Source: Deltaproteobacteria bacterium (GTDB lineage: Bacteria > Desulfobacterota > BSN033 > WVXP01). From it: DNA of 64,000 nucleotides. The position numbers and the translations under genes were made by a program. The notes beneath the pieces were generated by a model. The model ran no database searches. It saw only the letters and a program-made list of their open reading frames with translations, and was not told the DNA's origin. Position 1 is the first letter of the stretch; the number at the start of each line of letters is the position of its first letter. Shown one piece after another: positions 50,962 to 59,642 of the stretch. The stretch spans positions 74,282-138,281 of the forward strand of contig JAFDHF010000003.1 of the NCBI GenBank assembly GCA_019308905.1. Direction: 5' to 3'.

Positions 50962-51120
50962 CTTTAGCCTCAGGCAAAAGATATCACGGGCCGCCTTGAA
51001 GTTCAATAATGGTGCCCCTCCAAGGGGGAGATCGGACCTCTCCACTCAGACAGCAGCGTCGTATGCTTTACAACCTCCAGAGATCCTCGATTGAAAAGCC
51101 AGGAGACTCCGGCTACGCGT

Positions 51121-51420
51121 GTGGAGTTTCCTGAGTTTTCGGCCGAGGATTCTTGCAAGTATATGGCTTCACGATTTTTTTCTGTTTTGGCAGGAGAACA
51201 CCCTTGTCCCCTCGCTCCTGAGCTCACGCGGTGACCCTATCAACGTTCGCGGGCGGGGAATTCCTGCCCCTTCCCCACGAACACGACCCACGAACACGAA
51301 TCACGAACACGAATCACGAACACGACCTTTCCCCTCCCCGCTCACCGTTGATGGGTACCCCACTGCTTCCGCAATGTCGCTCGGAGGCAAGGGTGTTCTC
51401 CAAAAGTCAGGAAACTCCAC
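51121..51420 (+). mobile_element. MITE-like non-autonomous element, copy 3 (300 bp)
   Basis: Exactly 300 bp, with left end GTGGAGTTTCCTGAGTTTT and right end which on the minus strand reads GTGGAGTTTCCTGACTTTT (18 of 19 match). It is flanked by perfect 8-bp direct repeats CTACGCGT at 51113-51120 and 51421-51428, a target-site duplication. The interior is colinear with copies 1 and 2 but its tandem array is only ~52 bp. No transposase. It lies between the radical SAM gene and the LPS-core glycosyltransferases. Confidence 0.92.
51276..51327 (+). repeat. Tandem array of 6/7-bp units inside element copy 3
   Basis: About 52 bp: CACGAA/CACGACC, CACGAA/CACGAAT, CACGAA/CACGAAT, CACGAA/CACGACC, i.e. 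four 13-bp units. It is the shortest of the three arrays (about 181 and 161 bp in the others). Confidence 0.92.
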
Positions 51421-51543
51421 CTACGCGTTGATTGACAGTTGGTGGGCCTGAGGGTATAAAGTCTTTTTGGACGCAATGCGGAGAAGGCCGCCGTGGGTGA
51501 TGGAGAATCTGATCTGCTGCCAACGGCTGAGAGGGATGGAGAG

Positions 51544-52356
51544 ATGGTCCCTGTCTCGGTTTACGTTTTGACACACAACAACAGGCGAACGATTGAGCGG
51601 TGTTTGAGGAGCCTCCAGTGGGCGGACGAGTTGATCGTGGTCGATTCCTTCAGCAACGATGGGTCCTTTGAAGTGGCCAAGAAGATGGCGGGCAGAGTTA
51701 TCCAGAGGAGTTGGCCGGGGTTCCGGGAGCAGTATCAGTACGCCGCGGATCTGACCAGAAATGAGTGGATCATGTTCGTCGATGCAGACGAGGAGGTTGA
51801 GCCGGAACTGGTCGATGAGATCCGCCGGGAGCTGGAGCAGAACCACGGCGAATGGGACGGGTACATCTGCCATCGCCGGACGTTCTATCTGGGCCGGTGG
51901 ATTGCCCATGGGGGGTGGTATCCTGATTATGAGATCCGCCTCTACCGGCGGCACAAGGGCCGCTGGATGGGAGATCTTCATGCCAAGGTGGTTGTGGAGG
52001 GCAGAGTGAAGCACCTGAAACACCACTACCTGCACTATACTTACAGGGATATCTCGGACCAGATTCAGACGATCGACCGGTATTCTCGGACAACCGCCCA
52101 GGAGATGGCCGCCTCGGGTAAGAGGTCGAGCTTGCCTAGACTCCTCTTCAGGCCCCCCTTCCGTTTCTTGAAGGAGTATCTGCTGAAGGGCGGATTCAGG
52201 GACGGGGTGCCGGGGTTGGTCATAGCGGTCTGTACCACCTTCTATGTTTTTGTCAAATACGCAAAACTCTGGGAGCTGGAGAGAACCTCCAAGTTCGGCG
52301 ATAAAGAAGGGCAGGGGGAGGGATGGGGAGGTGTCTTCCCTGGGGAGTCGTCCTGA
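51544..52356 (+). CDS. Glycosyltransferase family 2 (WaaE/KdtX-like)
   Basis: 270 residues from ATG 51544, with GGAG upstream; GTG 51493 is in frame. GT2 motifs: VPVSVYVLTHNNRRTIERCLRSLQWADELIVVDSFSNDGS, WIMFVDADEEVEPELVDEI with the DxD, and RRTFYLGRWIAHGGWYPDYEIRLYRRHKGRWMGDLHAKVVV. The W-x-x-P-D-x-x-x-R-L motif is characteristic of LPS-core glucosyltransferases such as WaaE. The C-terminus has a hydrophobic helix. It opens the LPS-core cluster. Confidence 0.9.
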   Translation: MVPVSVYVLTHNNRRTIERCLRSLQWADELIVVDSFSNDGSFEVAKKMAGRVIQRSWPGFREQYQYAADLTRNEWIMFVDADEEVEPELVDEIRRELEQNHGEWDGYICHRRTFYLGRWIAHGGWYPDYEIRLYRRHKGRWMGDLHAKVVVEGRVKHLKHHYLHYTYRDISDQIQTIDRYSRTTAQEMAASGKRSSLPRLLFRPPFRFLKEYLLKGGFRDGVPGLVIAVCTTFYVFVKYAKLWELERTSKFGDKEGQGEGWGGVFPGESS

Positions 52357-52473
52357 GTTCTTATCACCGGCCGTGTAGGGATTCTCTTCTGTGGATCCCG
52401 AAATGCCGCTTCTCTTCGGGGTGGAAACCGGAAGAGGGGATGTCGAATTCCTAGGGCCCTGAAAGGGACGAGT

Positions 52474-53670
52474 GTGGCATCCGGGAAACTCAAGATCGCC
52501 TTTGTTTTGGACCGGTATGTACCGTCGAGAGGTGGGGAGAGGTACTTCTCCTGGTTGGCCGGGGAACTCTGCAAGAGAGGGCACGACGTCCATGTTTTCG
52601 CCATGGAGATCGAAGATGCTCCGGAAGCTGAGTTTCAGGTCCACTCCGTATCTGCCCTGCCGTGTCCCCGGAGTTTGAGGATCCTCTCTTTTCTCGTCAA
52701 TTCGGCTCGTGCCGTGGGATCTTATGATTTCGACATAGTTCACGGCGTGGGCGAGAGTTTTGCTATGAACGTTTTCAATCCCCACGGGGGCGTGGAGAAG
52801 GCCTATCTCAGACAGGAGTTCTCCTCGGTCCGAAACAGGTTCTACTTCTTGTACAAGCTCCTCAAGCGGTACCTTTCCGCCTATCACTACCTCATGCTTT
52901 GGATCCAGAAGAAGCAGTATCTGAGTGACCGTGTGAGGAAAATCATCGCCATTTCAGAGATGATCAAGAGGGACATCATTCGGTACTACGGGGTTCCAGA
53001 GGAGAAGATTGCGGTGGTACTCAACGCCGTGGACCTGAAGACCTTTCATCCGGAAGCAAGAGCGGTCTTTCGGACGCCGAAGCGGGAAGAACTCGGAATC
53101 GATGGGGATACGATCGTCCTCCTTTTCGCGGGAAACAACTATCGCCTCAAGGGACTCGAACCGCTTCTGCAGGCCCTTGTCATTTTGAGAGAGTGGTTTG
53201 CAGACAGGCCGTTCTTGTTGCTCATCGTGGGCAGGGGGCGGATCGGCCGCTACGAGAGGATGGCCCGGAGACTGGGTGTTTCGGGCCTTACCCGCTTTCT
53301 GGGACCCGTAAAGGGCATGGAACGGTTCTATGCGGCCAGTGACATCTATGTCCACCCCACCTTCTACGACTCCTGCTCGCTTACGGTCCTGGAGGCATTG
53401 GCGAGCGGGCTTCCGGTGGTCACCTCGAGATTCAACGGTGCCGCCGACGCCATCACGTCTGAAAGGGCAGGCAGGATTCTCGACGATCCGGGCGATGTGG
53501 ACGATCTGGCCCGATCGATCGCCTACTATTTTGACGAGGACCGCCGCGAGCAGGCAAGAGTCGCCGCAAGACAGGGGATGGAGAGATACTCGCCCGCCTA
53601 CAATCTCGAGGAGACCCTGAGGGTCTATTACGAGGTCGCAGGGGGGCGGCCGATGGGGCCGGGCGCATGA
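52474..53670 (+). CDS. Glycosyltransferase family 4 (WaaG-like)
   Basis: 398 residues from GTG 52474. GT-B fold: KIAFVLDRYVPSRGGERYFSWLAGELCKRGHDVHVFA, then VVLNAVDLKTFHPEA, LLFAGNNYRLKGLEPLLQAL and the E-x7-E motif in HPTFYDSCSLTVLEALASGLPVVTS. The N-terminal pattern and the 'NPHGGVEKAYLRQEFSS' segment resemble WaaG, which adds the first glucose to heptose II. Its stop overlaps the next start (ATGA). Confidence 0.88.
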   Translation: MASGKLKIAFVLDRYVPSRGGERYFSWLAGELCKRGHDVHVFAMEIEDAPEAEFQVHSVSALPCPRSLRILSFLVNSARAVGSYDFDIVHGVGESFAMNVFNPHGGVEKAYLRQEFSSVRNRFYFLYKLLKRYLSAYHYLMLWIQKKQYLSDRVRKIIAISEMIKRDIIRYYGVPEEKIAVVLNAVDLKTFHPEARAVFRTPKREELGIDGDTIVLLFAGNNYRLKGLEPLLQALVILREWFADRPFLLLIVGRGRIGRYERMARRLGVSGLTRFLGPVKGMERFYAASDIYVHPTFYDSCSLTVLEALASGLPVVTSRFNGAADAITSERAGRILDDPGDVDDLARSIAYYFDEDRREQARVAARQGMERYSPAYNLEETLRVYYEVAGGRPMGPGA

Positions 53671-54860
53671 AGATACTCCACTTGTTCAGTGACTGGAAGT
53701 GGACCGGCCCTGCAGAACCGACCGTCCTGCTCTGTGAAGCTCTGCAGAAAAGGGGTCACCAGGTTACTCTCGCCTATCGTGCTTCCCCTTTTGAAGGTAC
53801 GGACGGCATCTCCAGGAGGGTCGGGGCCAGGAGTTTCACGGCCACGGAGCGGTTCAGCCTCCGCCCTTTAAAAAAGGGATACATGCCCTTTGCCCTGGCC
53901 TACAGCCTCGGGGATCTCGTGTCTCTGCGGAGGTTCATCGACCAGGAGAGATTTGATATCGTCAATGTCCATCATTCCCATGACCATATTCTGGGCGGCC
54001 TGGCAGCACGCATCTCGCAAACAAGGCCTGTGGTTATCCGAACCGATCACAAGCGGGACTCCATTGCTCCGTCTCCGGGAAACCGGCTGCTCGTGTCGAA
54101 ACTCACGGATGGGATCCTGACTTTTTCGGAGAGGGCCGAGAAGATAGATGCGGCGAATTTCTCTCTTCCTCCTGAGAGGGTTGGCAGGGCGGGTGTCGCC
54201 CTGGAGCTTGAGAAGTATGATCCCAAGGGACGTTTCCGAAACATGCGGGAGGACTTCAACCTCGGTGAGAGGGATCTGGTTATCGGTATGGTGGCCCGCT
54301 TTCAGAAGTACCGGAGAACCGATGTTTTTCTCACGGCACTGGCCGCCTTGGTAAAGGAATTTCCCCGTGTAAAGGCTCTTCTTGTGGGGAGGAGCGGCCA
54401 GATCAGGGATAGCGTGATCGAACCCACGCGCCGCCTGGGACTCGATGCAAGTGTGGTCATGGCCGGCTACCAGACAGATAACTATCTCGACACCCTGGCG
54501 GCCATGGACATATTCGTCTTTCTCATGGCAGGTTCGGACGGAACCGCACGGGCCCTTCGAGAAGCCATGGCCATGGCGAAACCCGCGGTCGTGGCCAGGC
54601 GAGGGATGCTTCCAGAGCTTGTCGAGGACGGAGAGACGGGCTTTGTGGTCGAAGACACTCCAGACAATCTACTGGCTGCCCTCCGCAAGTTGATTTTGGA
54701 CGAGAATCTCAGAGACAGGATGGGGCGGGCGGCCCGGTCCAAAGCACTGAGGGAGTTTCGGCTGGACAAGCAGGCAATCGAGGTGGAGGGCTTCTACGAG
54801 AGGGTGCTGCGGATGGGACCCAGGGCGGGTGAGGGGCAAGGGAGTCGTGGGAGAAATTGA
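53667..54860 (+). CDS. Glycosyltransferase family 4
   Basis: 397 residues. N-terminus MKILHLFSDWKWTGPAEPTVLLCEALQKRGHQVTLAY, donor-side IGMVARFQKYRRTDVFLTALAALVKEFPRVKALLVG and FVFLMAGSDGTARALREAMAMAKPAVVARRGMLPELVEDGETGFVVED, typical of GT4. It probably extends the LPS core or O-chain. It overlaps its neighbours on both sides, so it is in one operon with them. Confidence 0.87.
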   Translation: MKILHLFSDWKWTGPAEPTVLLCEALQKRGHQVTLAYRASPFEGTDGISRRVGARSFTATERFSLRPLKKGYMPFALAYSLGDLVSLRRFIDQERFDIVNVHHSHDHILGGLAARISQTRPVVIRTDHKRDSIAPSPGNRLLVSKLTDGILTFSERAEKIDAANFSLPPERVGRAGVALELEKYDPKGRFRNMREDFNLGERDLVIGMVARFQKYRRTDVFLTALAALVKEFPRVKALLVGRSGQIRDSVIEPTRRLGLDASVVMAGYQTDNYLDTLAAMDIFVFLMAGSDGTARALREAMAMAKPAVVARRGMLPELVEDGETGFVVEDTPDNLLAALRKLILDENLRDRMGRAARSKALREFRLDKQAIEVEGFYERVLRMGPRAGEGQGSRGRN

Positions 54861-55737
54861 GAGCCAGAAGGTGAGGGTGAGTGTCATCATCCCCACTTAC
54901 AACCGGGCCGACCTTTTGAAAGAGGCTATCGACTCGGTTCTCGAACAGACATGGAGGGAGTTCGAGGTCATTGTCGTGGATGACGGTTCCACGGACGCCA
55001 CCGGTGATGCGGTCAGGCCCTACGGCGGCCGTGTAAGATATGTCTACAAGGAGAACGGAGGCCCCTCGTCTGCCCGGAACGTGGGGATAAGGGAGGCAAA
55101 AGGAACCTATGTGGCCTTCCTCGATTCCGACGACCTCTGGGAACCTGAGAAGCTGAAAGTCCAGATGGGCTTCATGCTGGAGCACCCGGAGGTCAAGCTC
55201 ACCTGCACGGATTCCAGTCTCATCGGTTCTGGCGGGAAGAGGGAGAGAAGGCTCAGCCGGGACCTTGTGGGGAATCTGTTTCCCCTTCTCTATTCGAACA
55301 GCTTTGTCAGAACCTCGACGGTCGTGATGGCGAGGGAGTGCTTCCAGGAGATCGGGTATTTTGATGAGCGGTACCGGAGCGCGGAGGACTACGACCTGTG
55401 GCTCCGGGTGGCCAGGCGGTATCCCATCGCCTATCTCAGCCGGCCTCTGGTTCGCTACAGGAAGCAGGAGGACAATGTCAGCCGCGATAAGCTCACCCTG
55501 AGGCTGAATGCACTCCAGATCCTGGATTCCCACTACGATCCGCGGGTGATACCGCCATCGAGGTACCGGATGAGGATATCGGATCTCGAGATATACTGTG
55601 GCCGGGCATACCTGCGGGGGGGTGATCTCGGGAAGGCCCGAGAAGCCTTCGGCAGATCGTGGCGGCTCACACCCTTCCGATTTCGGCCGTTTCGATACTG
55701 GTTGGGGGCATGGCTCAAGGCCTCCGGAAAACCATGA
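54847..55737 (+). CDS. Glycosyltransferase family 2
   Basis: 296 residues from GTG 54847, with AAGGGAG upstream, overlapping the previous gene by 14 bp. GT2 core: VRVSVIIPTYNRADLLKEAIDSVLEQTWREFEVIVVDDGSTDATGD, NGGPSSARNVGIREAKGTYVAFLDSDDLWEPEKL with the DSD metal motif, and SAEDYDLWLRVARRYPIAYLSRPLVRYR with the ED catalytic base. It transfers a sugar in the LPS cluster; donor and acceptor are unknown. Confidence 0.88.
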   Translation: MGEIESQKVRVSVIIPTYNRADLLKEAIDSVLEQTWREFEVIVVDDGSTDATGDAVRPYGGRVRYVYKENGGPSSARNVGIREAKGTYVAFLDSDDLWEPEKLKVQMGFMLEHPEVKLTCTDSSLIGSGGKRERRLSRDLVGNLFPLLYSNSFVRTSTVVMARECFQEIGYFDERYRSAEDYDLWLRVARRYPIAYLSRPLVRYRKQEDNVSRDKLTLRLNALQILDSHYDPRVIPPSRYRMRISDLEIYCGRAYLRGGDLGKAREAFGRSWRLTPFRFRPFRYWLGAWLKASGKP

Positions 55738-56756
55738 ACCTCTATGTATTGATGCACCGGTCTTTTGCCCCGCGATACAGGATTCCCCAGTTCATCCCCT
55801 TTCTAAGGGCGAGGGGGATCGAGACCGATCTGGTTCGACTCCCGGCCGGGCTGGTAGGCCGGTGGAGTCGGTTCACCCGGGCCGACCGGTACGACGCCGT
55901 TCTGTTGGAGAGAAGGCTGATCCAACCCTGGGAACTGGGCCTTCTCAGGAGGCGGTCTCGGAGACTGGTCTTCGACTTCGATGATGCGATCATGTACCGT
56001 TCTTCCCGTTGGGGGAAACCCGAGTCCGGCAGCAGGATGGGAAAATTCAGGCGAATCGTGGAATCCTGTGATATGGTCTTCGCAGGAAACAGCTTCCTGA
56101 GGGAAGTGGCCATGAGGTTCACCACCGGGGACCGCGTCTTTGTCATCCCCACCGTGGTCGATCTGTCGCGCTATGCCGTGAGAGAATACGGGGAGTCGGC
56201 AGGAGAGGTGACTATCGGCTGGATCGGAAGCAGCGGGACGATCCAATACCTCCAGGGGATCCTCCCGGCCCTCGAGGAGGTGGCAAGAAAAAAACCTCGG
56301 GTCTCTCTCAAGATTGTTTGCGACCGGTTCCTTGACAGTCCCTCGATCAGGATCGTCAAGAAATCCTGGGCCGAGGATCAAGAGGTGGGAGACCTCCAGA
56401 GCTTCGACATAGGTATCATGCCATTGACCGATGACCCGTGGGCTCAAGGCAAATGTGGTCTGAAGATCGTCCAGTATCTGGCTGTGGGGGTTCCCGTGGT
56501 CTGTTCCCCTGTGGGAATGAACCGGGATATCGTGAGGGACGGGTCGAACGGTTTCTGGGCGAAAACGAACAGGGAGTGGGTGGAGAAGCTGTGTACTCTG
56601 GCGGAGGATCCCGGGCTGAGGGAGAAGATGGGGCTTGAGGGGCGGAGGATTGTGGAGGGGGGGTACAGCCTCCAGGCAGTGGGAGAGAGGCTGGTGAGAC
56701 TCCTGGACGGATTGGTCAAGGACAAGAGCCACCCTGGACCGATCCCCAGGGGGTGA
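55734..56756 (+). CDS. Glycosyltransferase family 4-like protein
   Basis: 340 residues from ATG 55734, overlapping the previous stop (ATGA). N-terminus NLYVLMHRSFAPRYRIPQFIPFLRARGIETDLVRLP, LVFDFDDAIMYRSSRWGKPES and the sugar-nucleotide region IGWIGSSGTIQYLQGILPALEEV, FDIGIMPLTDDPWAQGKCGLKIVQYLAVGVPVVCSPVGMNRDIV. The group is typical of polysaccharide loci. It is probably an LPS or surface glycan transferase. Confidence 0.85.
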   Translation: MNLYVLMHRSFAPRYRIPQFIPFLRARGIETDLVRLPAGLVGRWSRFTRADRYDAVLLERRLIQPWELGLLRRRSRRLVFDFDDAIMYRSSRWGKPESGSRMGKFRRIVESCDMVFAGNSFLREVAMRFTTGDRVFVIPTVVDLSRYAVREYGESAGEVTIGWIGSSGTIQYLQGILPALEEVARKKPRVSLKIVCDRFLDSPSIRIVKKSWAEDQEVGDLQSFDIGIMPLTDDPWAQGKCGLKIVQYLAVGVPVVCSPVGMNRDIVRDGSNGFWAKTNREWVEKLCTLAEDPGLREKMGLEGRRIVEGGYSLQAVGERLVRLLDGLVKDKSHPGPIPRG

Positions 56757-56781
56757 AAAGCTTCCTCGTCAAGGTCGGCTT

Positions 56782-58458
56782 ATGAAGACCGGAGAAGCGG
56801 ATTGGGTCTACATCAGAGAGGGAGACCTCCACGGCCTCGTCGATTCCGAGGCGAAAGGACTTTTGGAGCCGGGCTCGGGTTTTTTCGATGACCTTGACGC
56901 CCGGGTTAAGGTTTGTGGGGGAAGGGTTCTCAAGGATTCCAGAATCAGATGGGCCGCAATAGTGCCCGTCGGGCAAGGGATGGCCGTTTTTATCAAGAGA
57001 TTCCGGAGCATCGGTGGGTGGCAGAAATGCAAGTATCTCTTTCTCCCGTCACGGGCCGTGACGGAATGGCGCATCTCTCGGTTCCTCCGGCACAAGGGTA
57101 TTCTCACTCCCAGGGCCGTGGCCGCATTGGAACGGCGAAAGCATGGGATTCTGGAGGAGAGTTTCTTTGTCACCCAGGCCCTTGAGGGCGCCTCGGATCT
57201 TCTCCATTTCTGCAAGGAGCGACTCCGGAACCAGAACGATAAGAAGCGCGACGTCATCGGGGTTCTGGCCGAGACGATCCGCAAGATTCATGACGCGGGG
57301 CTTTTCCACAGGGACCTCCACGCGGGGAACCTCCTCCTCACCGGCGGCCGGCCCCTCTCTCTCTATCTGGTGGATCTCCACCAGGCAAGAAGGCGGCGCC
57401 GGGTCTCCCTCGCGGAGCGGCTGTGGAATATGGCTCAGCTTTTCAATTCCCTGGACTTCATCATGGACCGTGAGGCGAGGGAGGCGTTCTTCCTGGCATA
57501 CTCCGGTGGTTGCGGGCTGCGAGGCGGGAGCATGGAGGTGCATCTCAGGCGAGTGGAAGGCATGATCCGCAAGATGGCTGCACGGCACGAGAAGAGCCGG
57601 GCCAAGAGGTGCCTGAAGGAGAGCACCCTTTTTGCTCTTGAGAGGGGTCGCGGCTGGAGGGTGTTTCGGCGGAGGGAGATCGGTGCGGATGAGATCGAGG
57701 CGATCCTGAGTGTCCACAGGGAGACCGTCCGGCTCCGGCCCGAGGATCTGCTGAAGCACTCGGCAAAAACCATCGTTTCCCTGGCCGACCGCGTCGGGGC
57801 CCGGGGTTTGAGAGTGTGCGTCAAGCAGTACAGGTATGAGCGGCCGTGGGACCGCTGGAGAAACTCCATCCGCAGGCCAAAAGGCAAGGCCTCGTGGGTG
57901 GCGGGAAACACGCTTTTCAGGCTGGGTTTCTCCCCCCTCAAACCCCTGGCATATGCCGAGAGGCGGAGGCTGGGCCTGCTACAGGAGGCCTTCTTCATCA
58001 CCGAATCCTGCGTGGGGGATACGGAGCTGGACCGGTATCTGGTTCAGAGGTTCGAGGAGAAGCCGAGGTCTCACCTGCGGAGGTTTATCGAGGAGTTTGC
58101 CGGCTGGCTGGGAAGCCTCCATGGTGCGGGGATCTATCACCGGGATCTCAAGACCTGTAACATTCTGGTGAGGGAGAGACCGGACGGGTGGAGCTTCAGT
58201 CTCCTCGACCTGGAGGATGTGACCCAGGGGACCGCCGTAGGAAGCGAGGAGGTCCTCAGGAACCTGGTCCAGATCAACTGCTCCATTCCAGGGTTTCTGA
58301 GCTACACTGACCGGGTTAGATTCTTCAAGGCATATCTCAGGTCGAATCCGATCTCCGTCGATGAAAGGGGGGTTATCAGGCGGGTCCTGGAGGAAAGCCG
58401 CAGGCAGGGGGTCGTCTATGTTTCTCCGGGCGGTTTGGTGGTGGAGGGATTTGAATAG
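56782..58458 (+). CDS. Tandem LPS-core kinase: two WaaP/Kdo-kinase-like domains
   Basis: 558 residues. Two complete eukaryotic-like kinase domains lie in series. The first (to ~residue 270) has HRDLHAGNLLL and YLVDLHQARRRRR; the second (~320-558) has HRDLKTCNILV and LLDLEDVTQG. In both, HRDL-x3-N gives the catalytic aspartate and the metal asparagine, and DLH/DLE corresponds to the DFG-like aspartate. Lysines KRF and KQY are candidate ATP contacts. Such domains phosphorylate LPS-core heptose or Kdo (WaaP, KdkA types). Fusion of two suggests two positions are phosphorylated. It follows four glycosyltransferases. Confidence 0.85.
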   Translation: MKTGEADWVYIREGDLHGLVDSEAKGLLEPGSGFFDDLDARVKVCGGRVLKDSRIRWAAIVPVGQGMAVFIKRFRSIGGWQKCKYLFLPSRAVTEWRISRFLRHKGILTPRAVAALERRKHGILEESFFVTQALEGASDLLHFCKERLRNQNDKKRDVIGVLAETIRKIHDAGLFHRDLHAGNLLLTGGRPLSLYLVDLHQARRRRRVSLAERLWNMAQLFNSLDFIMDREAREAFFLAYSGGCGLRGGSMEVHLRRVEGMIRKMAARHEKSRAKRCLKESTLFALERGRGWRVFRRREIGADEIEAILSVHRETVRLRPEDLLKHSAKTIVSLADRVGARGLRVCVKQYRYERPWDRWRNSIRRPKGKASWVAGNTLFRLGFSPLKPLAYAERRRLGLLQEAFFITESCVGDTELDRYLVQRFEEKPRSHLRRFIEEFAGWLGSLHGAGIYHRDLKTCNILVRERPDGWSFSLLDLEDVTQGTAVGSEEVLRNLVQINCSIPGFLSYTDRVRFFKAYLRSNPISVDERGVIRRVLEESRRQGVVYVSPGGLVVEGFE

Positions 58459-58467
58459 CAGGTGGTG

Positions 58468-59412
58468 ATGGAGCTTTCCGTGATCATAGTGAACTGGAAC
58501 ACCCGCGACCTCGTCCTGGAGTGTCTCCGATCCCTGTACAGGGACACAAGTGGTCTCTCCACAGAGGTATTGGTCGTAGACAACGGGTCTTGCGACGGAA
58601 GCGCTGAATCCATAAGGGCGGCATTTCCCGGGGTCATCCTGATCGAGAACAGCAGAAACCTAGGATTTGCCAGGGCAGGCAATCAGGGTCTGGCACGTTC
58701 CCGGGGGCGATACATCCTTTTTCTCAACACGGACGGCCTTGTTCAGGAAGGTGCTGTTCGTCTTCTCCTGGACTTCATGGAGGCCACACCCCGGGCGGCG
58801 ATCGTGGGGCCCCAGCTTCTCAATCCCGACGGGAGCAAACAGAACTCCTTTGACAATTTCCCGACTCTCATCTCCGAGGGGCTCAACAAGAGCCTCCTGA
58901 GACTGCTTTTCCCAGCCCGGTATCCAAGCAAGCGGCTCTCCTTCTCCTCACCCGTAGAGGTGGAATCGGCGATCGGTGCCTGCCTTATGGTGCGACGGGA
59001 TGCGATCGACGACGTGGGCCCCATGGATGAGGATTACTTCTTTTTCATGGAGGAGACAGACTGGTGCTTCCGGATGAGGCAGAGAGGGTGGAAGGTCTAT
59101 CTCGTACCCCAGGCCAGGGTGATCCACCTCCAGGGGCGGACTGCGGGGAGAGTGAAAGCCCGGGCCAGGGTTGAATACTACCGGTCCAGATATCTTTTCT
59201 TCAAGAAGAACCGTGGGGAGCTCCAGGCTGGAGCCCTCCGGGTCATCCTTTTTTTGAAGTTGTCCGTGGCACTGCCGGCCCAGGGTCTTATCTGTTTCTT
59301 GACGCTTTTTCTGGGCAAAAGGGCCCGCCGGAAGCTGGCCGTTACCTGGACTCTTTTCCTGTGGCATGTGAGATTGTGCCCGGAGAAGCCCGGGCTCAAG
59401 GAATATGCATGA
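58468..59412 (+). CDS. Glycosyltransferase family 2 (rhamnosyltransferase-like)
   Basis: 314 residues from ATG 58468; GTG 58462 and 58465 are in frame. Motifs: ELSVIIVNWNTRDLVLECLRSLYRD, LVVDNGSCDGSAESI, NLGFARAGNQGLARSRGRYILFLNTDGLV and the acceptor-side AIGACLMVRRDAIDDVGPMDEDYFFFMEETDWCFRMRQRGW. This is the WcaA/rhamnosyltransferase type. The C-terminus has membrane-associated helices. It starts 10 bp after the kinase gene. Confidence 0.88.
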   Translation: MELSVIIVNWNTRDLVLECLRSLYRDTSGLSTEVLVVDNGSCDGSAESIRAAFPGVILIENSRNLGFARAGNQGLARSRGRYILFLNTDGLVQEGAVRLLLDFMEATPRAAIVGPQLLNPDGSKQNSFDNFPTLISEGLNKSLLRLLFPARYPSKRLSFSSPVEVESAIGACLMVRRDAIDDVGPMDEDYFFFMEETDWCFRMRQRGWKVYLVPQARVIHLQGRTAGRVKARARVEYYRSRYLFFKKNRGELQAGALRVILFLKLSVALPAQGLICFLTLFLGKRARRKLAVTWTLFLWHVRLCPEKPGLKEYA

Positions 59413-59642
59413 GCTTCTGTTGGGCTCACCCTCTTTCGGCGCTTGCATCGAATCATAAACCTCGATTCTACCAATCCATTGTGGCCATGAAACAAAAGAG
59501 GAGATGATCGCTTGCAGGGAGAAACTCCCTGGTCGTCTCGGGGGTGGCAAAAGAGCGCGGGGTCTATCAAGAACCGGCCATGGGATGGCACGCTATTTGA
59601 TTATGAAGACGCGGAGGGTTCGCCTGATGCGGGCCTTTCCCA

